DNA of 45,503 nucleotides from Conidiobolus coronatus NRRL 28638 (Eukaryota > Entomophthoromycota > Entomophthoromycetes > Entomophthorales > Conidiobolaceae). This document shows, in pieces, positions 11,059 to 22,248 of this stretch (positions are counted from its first letter, which is position 1; each line of letters starts with the position of its first letter). Below the pieces are notes generated by a model, which saw only the letters and a program-made list of their open reading frames with translations, ran no database searches and was not told where the DNA came from. Both the position numbers and the translations under genes were made by a program. The DNA is taken from NCBI GenBank assembly GCA_001566745.1, contig KQ964472.1:29279-74781 (forward strand), in the 5' to 3' direction.

Positions 11059-12304
11059 TTTCAAGCAAAGCAATAGAGGTTTTAAATAAAATTAAAGTGA
11101 GCTTACTAAAAATACAGAGTTAATAAAAGTCAATAGGCAAGTTAAAGTGCTTTGGCCATTCAAAGTTAAAAACAGATTCTTAGTGTAATTATTTATTAAT
11201 ATGGATTTGAATGAGTTAGCTGATAAGAATCAAGTATTCAGGAGTCTTTTTGAATGCTGTTTAGTTTATATATCAGACTTCCCAATCAAATTACTTAATT
11301 TGGTCCACCAAATGACATTTATTTTGATTTTGAATTAGACTTGAGTTTGAATCCAATTGCCCTTAATCCAATAATTAAACACTAACATCAGCTTAGCGTG
11401 TGATTTAAAATTTCCCTTCTTTCCCTAATCAAATAGTCTACCTTACTCTTTTAGTAAAGAGGTTGAACTTTGCTTTCTATCCCTTCCTATTGGCTAGTCG
11501 TTTCACTTACTTTATTAGCCAGAGTTTATCATTAAAGTTGTTTTTATTCCGAGTTTTGTATTAATATTGCTTATTTTAAATCTGTTACTTAATAAAAGCT
11601 ATAGATTTTTTACTGTTTCAATAAGCTGATCATAAGTTGAACGTTGAGGATCATTCTTGTCACCTTTTTATTTAGTTTTAGTCGAAACACTGAAACCTCT
11701 CGATCTACTTGAAACTATCCAAATTTAAAGCATTAAATCTAATATCACACTCTAATATTCAAATAGGATCTCCAGTTATAGCTAATTCTAAGCTATGTTA
11801 AATTATATTAATTATTGATTGGAATTTGTATTAGTTTGTTGATAAGAATGTTAAATAATTGACTATTAAATTGAACATTTCTATTAATTTAACATGCTTA
11901 ATAGCAAAAGTGCAATTAACTAAAGATGCTCTAAAAGTTAATTAGTTTTAGTTATTTTTTTAAAAAATATTAGCAAGATTATATGTATTGTGAATTACCA
12001 AGCTATTGTCAAATATTAGCGTGTATATATAAAACATTAGTATTAAATGGTAAAGCTTGTCATATAAGAACCAAATTGGTAAATATTTCATTCTTATTAA
12101 CTAGTATAAATTTTAAAATTTTTCAGAGTAATAATATAAATAGATAAAACCATAAGGTACTGGCAATTAAGCTAAATTAAGTTATTTAATTAGTTATATT
12201 TAAAATTAAATTTTTATTTAACTAGCTTAAGATAAAATCAATACCGATCACGATAATTAAATATGTTGAAATGTAATATACAAAAGATGATTCCAGTTGG
12301 TGGG
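11059..12304. other. Intergenic region between Whi2-like and RhoGEF genes
   Basis: About 1.25 kb without a supported gene. The part next to the Whi2-like start (11080-11560) is less AT-rich than the rest and holds a small inverted repeat (TGGCTA near 11500, TAGCCA near 11520); probably promoter DNA. I looked for a continuation of the RhoGEF, such as a CNH domain, and found none. Confidence 0.5.
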
Positions 12305-15300
12305 CTAGTTGAATTTATCTGCTTCATTTAAGATAGCATCAATCCAGTGTTGACGATCAAATAGCGAGATAGTAGATAGGATAAATGTATCCATGGTCTC
12401 TTTGTGTACAATGCTAAACATCAAGTCTTCATTTACTTTAGAGGTGTCTTTTCCAATAATCGAGTCAAAAATTCCCTAAAATATGATTATTAGTATAACG
12501 ATGAAATATAATAAGTTAAGTATTATTTACCAAAGATCCATAACCTCCTGAGGTAATGACTTCTTCAGACAGCGCTATTTCAGATAAGAATAATGGCCTT
12601 TTATAAACTTCATATTCGACCAAATCACCAGCTAGCTGTCTTTCACGAGTAATTAAAAGTAAGTGATCAAATAGAAAAACTCTGGCATTGAATGAATTAT
12701 GTAATTTAAGCATTCCTTCTTTAACTAAGGTTCTATTGGGGGTTTCCAAGTGCAAATCAGCAACTGAGCCTCCTTTATACTCCAAACGGTCCAAGATTGT
12801 TACCATTCTCAATTTTCTATCTGTATTTCCCTTAGTCTCATTAATTTTGCTGAGATGGGTTTCTATATTGGTGATAACTTGTTGGACTATTATATGATCA
12901 GGATGGCCTGGGGGTGTCTTTTTAAGAATTGATTGCAATAAAAGTGGATATCTTGCTAATCTGGTAGTAGGGCGACTAATAAAGCTGTCCATTGAAAGCT
13001 TGTTTGCTAACGGGTTTGAATCACATTTTTTAATAAAATCCATGAATTTTGGATTTTCAGACTTTTGACTAACAAAGTAATCGTTAGCAAATTGCACTCT
13101 GGACCCATATATATCAAATGGATGTAATTTTTGAGACCATGATAATAAGGAATCGCCAATTTTATCAACTAACATATTTTGTGTATGTAAAGATTCCAAA
13201 GTTGTTGCTAATTCTTGAGCGATTTTAGATATATCCAAGTAGTTGAAAAATAACTTGTGAATTGCAGCTTCTCTAAATTTGGGTTCAAAGACATCTTCAT
13301 TTCTGAGTGGATCAATAAACAGCTGAATAATTATTAGTATAAAATGTATCAATTATAGTTTAACTACTTACTGTTGTGATAATATCCAAATCCTTTGCAA
13401 ATGCTCTCTCTGATTGGACTAATTCATAGATTGTTTCCTGACGTTTGATTTCATCTGCTGAAAGCTTAGATAATACATCTGAAGATACCATATCAGACCA
13501 AGAAAGTACCTGAATTAATAATTAGTCGATTACACAAATTGATAGCATTAATATTTCTTACCGGTGCTTGAATGGATCTTCTAAATCCAGAACGATTAGA
13601 AACAGGTAGGTTTAGTTGATTTTGCTGAGGAGGAGACTGAATCTCTGGCTGTGTTGGCTCAACTATCTCTGGCTGTGTAAAAGATAACTGTGTTGAATTC
13701 GGAGAAGTATTTACTGATGAAGATGAAGATCTAGAATCAGGTTCGCCATCTGAAAGACCAGGATCAGAAGTAGATAGTTTAGTATCTGAAATACTCATTG
13801 AGTCGTGAATTTCTTTCAAAATTGACTCAATTTCATCGATTGCATCTGGAATCAACATAGCATCCGGATGATCTTTGGGAGTGTTATTTAAAATTTCTGT
13901 CAAATATTTTGGATAAGAAACTAAATGAAACTTGATGCTTTTTAAAAACCCTATGAGACCATATTTTTTAAAAGTGCTTTGTCTTTGGCAATTTTCGATC
14001 CAAAGTCTAAATTTAATATTAGCCTGGCATTGCTTGGCAAGGAAGCTTTTAGCTGTAGGATAATGCTGGGAATATTCTATGTATGATTCGAAAGATTGCG
14101 CACAGTTTAATAACACATCTCCAATTGTGGCATTTCGGTTTTGACTTTCAATGGATAGCTTATTATCCAAAAGTTTAATTACTTCGTTTGAAATATCGAT
14201 AAACTCTGATATTTTATAGAATAAAGTTGATAATACTTCGTCAATGAAATTTGGTGGAAACATTTTAGAATCTTTAAGACGTTTCATGAAGAGCTGAATA
14301 AATAAAATAAGTAAATAAGCTGTTAAAAATATTGTCAATAAATTACTTTTTGAACTAGTAGCAAATCTTCACGGAACTTGAATTCATATTGATATAATTT
14401 AATTATAGACCCGCGTCTTGGAGTAGGAGAAGCTCGACTACGCTGAGATTTGAATCCAGGCTAAAATTTATATTAGTATAATTATATAGTGTATATGCTA
14501 AATAGAATTACTGATTCAATATTTAAAGTATCAAAAGCGCGTGTCATTTCTTCAGAAGAAATGTCAGTAGGAGTAGTGAAAATGATGGAAGGATCAGACG
14601 TCTCTAGAAGAGATGAGCTGGTGTCAGGCTTGTCAATCTAAAATTGTATTTATAAATATTATATAAAAGATACAGCAGTAGAAATTACATTTTGTAACTG
14701 TTGTTTGGCGCCCTAAATAATATAATTACGATTAGTCTACCAGAAAGAAAGGCTATAATATATAATACCTCGGAAATTTGAACAGTCATGATATTTTGTC
14801 TTTTAACTGAGTTAGAATGGGAGACTTTTTTGAGAATTAAATTAGAAGAATGAACTGAAGAATTCGAACAGCTTTTACAGTCCTAAATAAGAAAAAATAA
14901 GAAAAAATGAGAACAAAGTAACACTAAGTGGAAATAAAAGAGTTACTGACTTGATTAAGAGGTGAATTTAGAGAAGTGGAGAGAGTAGACTCTAAGCTGG
15001 GTTGGTTGAATAAAATGAGGAATGAATCTATAAAACTAAAAGTTAGTAAAATATTCGCTTAAATAGCAAAGTTGGTGAGAAAATTAAGGAAAAAAACAAG
15101 CACAATAAACTACTCATTAAACCCAATTAATTCACAATGTTTCATACAAGGATAAATAATTCATATGACATAATAGAAAAAATCAGGATACTGCGAGAAT
15201 ACATATGAAATCAACATGAACACTAACCTGATGCTTGGAAGGATTGGCTGTGTTTTCTGTAGCGCTTAGAATTTTTCCTTTCTAGAACCGATCCAGTAAT

Positions 15301-15420
15301 GATTACAGCGTGGCTTTTATTCTGATCGTGAAATTTTGTTGTGGCACCTGAGGAAACATCAGAGTGGTGAATGTATTGTGGAGTCCTTATATTGCGTCTA
15401 TTAACTGAGGCTGATGGCAT
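12305..15420 (-). CDS. Rho guanine-nucleotide exchange factor with tandem DH domains and a PH domain
   Basis: Ten exons (15228-15420, 14951-15027, 14769-14882, 14689-14712, 14512-14637, 14347-14460, 13562-14293, 13372-13509, 12531-13322, 12305-12475) give 826 aa. Residues 1-178 are Ser/Thr-rich and look disordered. A first DH-like domain (about 195-385) aligns with the second but has lost key residues. A Ser/Gln/Pro linker follows (about 390-455). The second DH (about 479-670) is canonical: ETIYELVQSERAFAKDL, then RPTTRLARYPLLLQ (about 623-636). A PH domain (about 690-824) ends with a W typical of the last PH helix. Such proteins load Rho-family GTPases with GTP, in fungi often Rho1 in wall and polarity control. 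Unlike Rom1/Rom2 and Rgf proteins, no DEP or CNH domain is visible. The 200-nt first intron and a GTCAGT donor in intron 2 make the N-terminal structure less certain. Confidence 0.85.
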
Positions 15421-17816
15421 TGAGAGATATCAAAGAAAACACTTTAAACACACATACTCGATAAATAGTAAAATAAGATGTAAAATACAAATCACATCAC
15501 TAATCATTTGATAAAGCTGGCATGAACATTGAAATTAATGCTTTTGTATTTATCTATATTTTTGAGTTGAGAATTTGTAATAATTTAGTCATTAGATTGA
15601 ATATATGTAGTAATAGCATTAATTAATATTATTCTCAAATTCAGCTTAACTATCAGAATTATATTTCTTTGCTCACACCAGGGGCTTCTAAATTAGTTAA
15701 TTTTTACCACAAATTTGAGTCTGTTTATAGATTTGTTAAATAGTTTTATCATCATATTACACCCAAATAGCCATTAAAAATTGAACTTTAATTACTGTTT
15801 TCATGCATTAGTTAAATAAAATACATTACTAATAAATATCTTCAAACCTCATTTCAAAATTTAATAGGAAATAATTAAATGTTTTTAACCTGTATAATAT
15901 CGTATATCGCTGAATTATTTTATTGTCTTCTCCTTAAAGTTATATTAAAATTTTGCCCATTTATTCATTTAAAATTCAGTTAAAAGCTGATATTAATTCT
16001 CCGAGACTTAATCTATATATAACTCTATATAAATCTTGGACTTATTACCCTGCTTTGTTTGTGATACAATACGCCACTAATATTAGCAAATTGCAAGCTC
16101 TTTCTATATTTGAATGCTAAAAATCATTCTTAGCTCAATCAAATGTATATAGCGAAGATAGAGTGGATTAAATACAGATTGTAAGAATATTTTATAAATA
16201 GCCAAAGGTCAAATTACAAGAAATATTCCAATTTTATTTCTCATTGATTTTCTAAAGTTATACACTCAGTCTAAATTGGAAATGTTTATAAAAAAGGAAA
16301 ATGCAAATAATAGGCTTTAAATTGTTGCTTTAAAAATTTTTCGGAACAAATACTAACAACCTTTTTTTATAATGCCTTTTTAATGTTTTTACCAAAAAAT
16401 CTTTAAAGCATTATACATATATGAAAGATTTTAGTTAAAACGAGGAAAATTTTTCCAAAGATTTTTATATGGATAATTTGCAATATTTTCGATTTTTAGC
16501 TACTTAAAGCTTATTAATGGTTATCTTCTATCAGTTAAAGTTAATAATATAGTATTTTAAATATGATATCATCATCATTTCTCTATTAAATAATGACTAT
16601 ATAAAATGAAAACTCAGTTGTAAAAAAATTAAAATTTTGGACTGAGTTCATACAAAATTTGAACCAAGTTAACCATGATCTTTCATTTAAACTTATTTTA
16701 TATGCGTACTAACAAGTATTCCCACTATTATAGTAAAAATCTATTACTATATATTTATTAACAGTATAACGTAGCTGAATATTGATATGTATCATTGTCT
16801 ATAATAACATTGTTTGGCAATGCAATGATATATAAAGTTAGCGCTAGATTTTGAAATCTCAAAATAATACAAAGAAATATATACCTCGCATTGATAAATA
16901 GCATTATTTTCAATCAAAGTCATCTTCATCTATTCTTATTGACATGGAGCAGTAGAAAAATATGAGAAATGGTTCTTTTAGCCAAAATTCTGTACCATGC
17001 CTTAAATTAGCGAGTTTAATATTTAGCCGAGCATTAGAATTTATTGCAATCTAACATAAATTATGTATATAGCATGAAACTACGTTTTTTACTGAGAATA
17101 AGAATTTATTTTCATTTCACCAGCCACAAGCAGACTCTCACTCTAGTAATGCATTCCAGGTAGTATTGAATGTCTGATAGAGTCTGTATTTATCATAAAT
17201 CTTATTAAAATTTTGGAAGCTACAATGAAATATAGACTTAATTAAATTGAGCTATATACTAACCATACAATAATGTAATAAAGCGACTATCAATATATAT
17301 TAGATTCCTGGTAGTATAAAAGTGAGTTTAGATTAATTACTTATAATATGTAAACGCAATGCGCAAATTTTTAGAATTTTAATAGTCAAATACATAAAAG
17401 ATCGTTTCTCCGAATTACACTAAATTATCAATTTGCAAAAAATCAATAATTCATTTTATAAATTATATTAAAAATTTTTATTTATAAAATACATAAAATG
17501 ATGAAATATTAAACTGGTTCTATATATTAAAAGCCAATACTCAACTTTATGCATGATAATAATAAAACGCTAAGTTGATCGGTATTTTGCAACTAAATAT
17601 CATTTATAAAAATCGATAAACGTATAATTTGAAAAATTGATTTTATTCTACAGATTAGAGTAGCCATTGATTGGATGATATTTTAAATATAACTATTTAA
17701 TGATAATAAAAAAGATTTTTAATTGAATAAAATATTCAAATACTACGATGCTTCGAAATATTTGTACAAGAGAGTATGAAAGAGTTAAATAAAATAAAAA
17801 CAGTCTAGTGAGTTAA
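15421..17816. other. Long intergenic region between RhoGEF and eIF4G
   Basis: About 2.4 kb of very AT-rich DNA between the start of the RhoGEF gene and the stop of eIF4G. No supported gene. It contains the nested inverted repeat listed at 17131-17186. Confidence 0.55.
17131..17186. repeat. Nested inverted repeat (possible hairpin)
   Basis: CAGACTCT (17131-17138) is the exact reverse complement of AGAGTCTG (17179-17186). Inside it CATTC (17152-17156) pairs with GAATG (17168-17172). The whole would fold as an interrupted hairpin in either strand. It may be a structured RNA, a protein site or chance; nothing in it matches an RNA family I know. Confidence 0.35.
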
Positions 17817-20800
17817 TTAATTCGTCGTTGAGTCTTTAGCTAAAAATTTGAGATCCTAAATCTAGTTAGTTAAAGTTCAAAGGTTAAAAAAATCTAACTC
17901 ACCATATGGTCAGCAAACTTGGGGCCTAGTGATGATATATCAAAGTTTTCTTCCTTAGCTTTGTTAATGATATCTTGTTCGGTCTAAAAGCATTTATGTT
18001 AGGCTATGACTTATACGTTGGAAAAATGTTAATTTACCTTTGTTTTCTTCAATTCGTTGATGTAGTTAGCAACCAATTTAGGCCCTGGAGGTAAACGAGC
18101 AGGAGATTGAAGAAGAGGTTCGAGTATAGCAGAAAGATCAGTGAATTTGAGTGAAGGAATTCCAGCAAGGATTAATCCTAATAATGTCCAAAGTTGAGGA
18201 ACATCATATGAGAGATCTTCTGCAGATTCCATAACAACAGTTAAGGCTTCAATATAAACCTTGCGATCATTAATGATAGATTCTTCGTCTAATTTTTGAA
18301 TTAATTTAATAGCGAGTTCGACATCTTCAGCCTTCTTTTCTAAAGAAGAGAAGATTAAGGTTTGAATAGCTACTTTAGTGCAGTTCATTTCAGCAAATTC
18401 CTTGAAGCAAAGCTTAGCTTCATTGAAGTCTTTAAGATTGAAGAATTCATTTATAGTAGAATCAACTCTTCTCTTGATAGCTTCAGGTGATGTGGGAAGT
18501 TTTTCTGAAGAACCAGCAGAAGCTTGGGAAGGAGCAGCTTCGTCAGCCTTGGGCTCAGATTGGGCTTTAGAAGCGGACTCAGGTTTAGCATCATGTCCAT
18601 CATCATGACTATCATCGTCATTAAGCATGTCAAACATGTTAGTGAGAGTAGTTTTCTTAGCTGGAGCTTCCTTTTCACGAGGAGCAGGTTTAACATTTTG
18701 AAGAGAGTCAAAGACATTATTGGAGCTAGGTCCCAAGCTTTGGTTAGAAGTCTTGGAGCGATCAAAGTTGCCAAAGCTAGTAAGATCACCAATCTTCTTG
18801 CTAGTTGTTGAAGAAGAAATAGTATTCCATCCTTCAGGATTTCTAGGAGCCTTATCAATCTTTCCAGAGTATGATCTTCCATGTTGAGAAAGAGAAGGAC
18901 CACGAGGACCAGAGCTATTGACACGCTTAAGAATTTCACTTTGCTCTTTTTCTTTTTGAGCATCTTGATGAATTTGAGCGATAGTCTTGGGACCTGAGTT
19001 GGTGTTATTACGGGGAACCCAGTTATCTTTTCTAAGGTCAAGCAAGTCCTTAAGCATGAATCTATGACGACTTGGAAGAGCAGGGTTTTTAGAGAGTGAA
19101 GCGATTTTGTCAAAGTAAAGGGCGAATCTCTGCTTAGAATCTTCACGTTGTTCAAGCATAGCTCCAACAGTACCCATAAGCTTAGTCAAACTTTCAATTT
19201 CTTCTTCTTCAGGAATTTCAGATTGTAATAATTTCACAATACATTCGTTCATAATTCTAGAGGATAACATATTTTGCTTGAATAATTCACCAATAAATCT
19301 AACAAGACCTAAACCTCTACGCTTAGCTTTAGCGGCAGCATAGTATTCATCTGAGTAATCAACAATAGTCTTTTCTTTATATTCATCGCTAAGCCTCCAA
19401 CCCTTTTCAAATTCTGATTGACATCTCATTAAAAGATATTTACGGAACAAGTGGCCACCCATAACATGGTTACCATCCTTATCTTTAAAGTCTTCATCCT
19501 TAACATTTGGATCCAAGCATTCAAGAATTTTTTGGCATAATCTGGCATAAATAGCACCAAAGTTAGCTTCATCTGTGGCTTTTTCAAAAATCAAGTAAAT
19601 AACAGTTCTTAAAGCAAGACCATTGTCTGAAATAGATAAATTGGCAATTTCCAAAATTTGATCAGAAATAGCTTGGAATTTTTCAAGAGTAAGCTTGTTA
19701 AGTAAAGCTTTGATTTGACGAGCAAGTTTTTCTTCTTCATCAATATCATTATTCTTAGCTTGAGTGGTTTGAGGAACCCATCTATTTTCACTCTTTTCAA
19801 GAGGAACAACTTGGTCAAGAGGAATTGTGGGGCCACCTTGTTGTTGGTATCTTCTATTTTTGTCACCACCTCTACCGCGAGATGATCTAGTTTCTTTACC
19901 AAAGTGACCCATTCCGTCCATATTATTACCTGGACCACCACTAGAAGATCTTTGGCCTAATGGGTGGCGACTAGAGTTTTGCATTTGAGTAGACATCTTG
20001 AAGCGTTCTTCGCTAGTGGTCTTGGCCTTGGAAACATTGAAATCAAATGAGCCAGAGGAATCACCTCTGTTGAATTTGCCATGATGAGAGCTATTTTGTC
20101 TTCTGTTAGAAGGCTTACGCTCTCCTCCTTCGCGAGATGGAGAGTCAATGACAATGTCTTCAATTGGCTTCATGTTAGTGGGCTTAATAGTACAATTTTC
20201 TTTGAAAGATAACAAGAAATCACGTTGGTAGCGTAAAGTAGATTGGATAGAAGAGTCAATAGCACTGCTAGGCTTATCAGTAGCAGAAGGTTGATCTTCT
20301 GAAACTTGTGAGCTTTCAGCTACCTTTTGAGCAGATACTGGAACATCCTTCTCAGTTTGTTCAGAAGGTTTAATTTCTTCAGGTTCAGAAGATACAGGCT
20401 TGCTAATAGTTTCCTCAGAATCGCCGGTGGCAGGTGCCTTTGATTCACCATTAGGGATAGCTGATTCTACAGACTTAGGTTGCTCTTGAGCTGGTTCTGT
20501 GGGTTGCTCAACTGGTTTTACTTCAACTGGGGCAGGTGGAGGAGTGATTTTAATAGCTTTGCTGATGCCAGGCTTAGCGTATGATAATGTGATAGGAATG
20601 GAAGGCACACCTTGATTAATGATATAATTATCAACCTTAGGTTCTTCAAGCTTGGTTGCTTGTTTTTCTAAAATATTGTTAGATCTAATAAAGTTAGTTA
20701 ACTTATTATTTATACCTTTATCACTGTTATCTTTTTGATCATTTTGTGCTTCAGCGTTATTAGCATCCTTGGATTCAGCTGTGGGCTTTTCTGACTCTGT

Positions 20801-22248
20801 ATCGGCTGTTTTAGCTTCATTGGCTTTAGAGTCAGGTGTGGGGCTTTGTGTGGTGCTTGATGCAGCGGCAGCAGGATCAACTACCTTCTTTGAGACTGGG
20901 TTAACAATTTTAATTGCCTTGCTTGCTTTGCTAGGAACAAATGAAGGAGCGTTAGTATTGAAAGTGTGTTGTGCCATAGCAGCGGATGAGGGTGAAGAGT
21001 TGGCTGGGTTGGCACCATGCATAGGAGGATTATATTGGTTAGGCATTCCTTGGTTATACATATAATATGGAGCAGAACCTTCGTATCCCATAGAGCCAGG
21101 TGGGTAATACATGTAATTTGAATGTTGCCAGGCAGGAGACCCATGACCATGGGGAACGCTGGGACTACCTCCAGGAGCAGCAGTAGGATTTGAATTTGGT
21201 GATTGGTCTTGACGATCGCGAGGACGGTTATTACCAGCTGGGTGGTTATAATTAGGATTTATAGGTGGAGCAGCATTACCGGGCCCAGCGGGATATACTT
21301 TTTGCTGCCAAGGTTGTTGGTTATTATTGTATACGGGATATTGAGCGTTAGGAGGAGGTTGAGGAAAGTTAGCGGTTGGTTGATAAGGCGTGCCTTTGTT
21401 ATAATGCGAATTAGGATGACCAAATGATTGAGGAGAGGGATGAGTTTTGTTAGTATTTGCACCGGTGCTTGAAGTTTGATTTACAGGGGTATTCAAAGAA
21501 GGTGAAGATTCTGAATTGGTAGATGTTTGAGGTTTAGAATCTTTAGCAGCTTGAGTTGAATCATCAATATCTTTTTGAGATATCGTTCTATTATTTTGTG
21601 GTTTTTGAGCAGTAATGCGAACACCAGGGGAAACACTATCTATTGATCCGTTTTTTACGGCTGTTCCAAAAGTGGGGAAAGAGTTATCTTGTGAAATAAA
21701 TGAGTTTCTATGTACAGGAGAAGTTGAAGGTGAAGGTATTCCGGAATCAGGTTGATCAATTGAACCAAATTGAATATTTGAGCGAGCTTGAAATAGATCT
21801 AAATTAGCTTGAATATAAAGAATTTGTTTAATTTTACTTACGAGTTGAAGCGCCAGGGAATTGAGGAAGTTTCACACCAGAAGCGTTTTTAATATTAATT
21901 GGTTTTGTTTCTGTAGAATTTTGAATCTCCGGTTTTCTAAATTAAAAATATAAATTAGGAACAACTGGTTAAGAAGCCGAATTAAGCTTACTTGGCTTCA
22001 TTATTTGAAGATTTTGGAGTATTTTGTTGAGGGGTAGTTCCATTAGATTTGCTGTGTGAATTAGCAGCTTTTGAATCTGTAGAAGCTGTCTTAGCTAAAT
22101 TTTGCTTAGCAAGTTGGGCATAACTAAACTGTCCAGTAGCACTAGGGGATGAACGAGTTGGGGTTGTGTCAGGGGTATGGGCTGATTCAGTTGAATTAGA
22201 AAGATTTTTAGGGTGGTTGACCACCGGACGATTATTAGTTTTGTTCAT
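17817..22248 (-). CDS. Translation initiation factor eIF4G
   Basis: Five exons (21992-22248, 21842-21936, 18038-21798, 17903-17983, 17817-17855) give about 1410 aa. eIF4G is the scaffold of the cap-binding complex, joining eIF4E, eIF4A, poly(A)-binding protein and the ribosome via eIF3. The N-terminal about 600 residues are Ser/Pro/Gln/Asn-rich and disordered, with the motif NIQFGSID after intron 2. The eIF4E-binding site YQRDFLL begins at about residue 641 (YxxxxLL). The MIF4G HEAT domain spans about 804-1040, and an MA3 domain about 1220-1350, followed by a C-terminal tail in the two last small exons. S. cerevisiae eIF4G lacks MA3; this longer form resembles that of animals and many other fungi. 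The start at 22248 is a choice: an in-frame ATG at 22329 would add 27 mostly hydrophobic residues that look like leader. The acceptor of intron 2 has an alternative nine bases upstream. Confidence 0.92.

Noticed and set aside
18378-21462. Several open frames on both strands inside the eIF4G gene
   Set aside because: They overlap the MIF4G, MA3 and disordered parts of eIF4G in other frames, lack family motifs, and are rich in Leu or Ser as expected of shadows.
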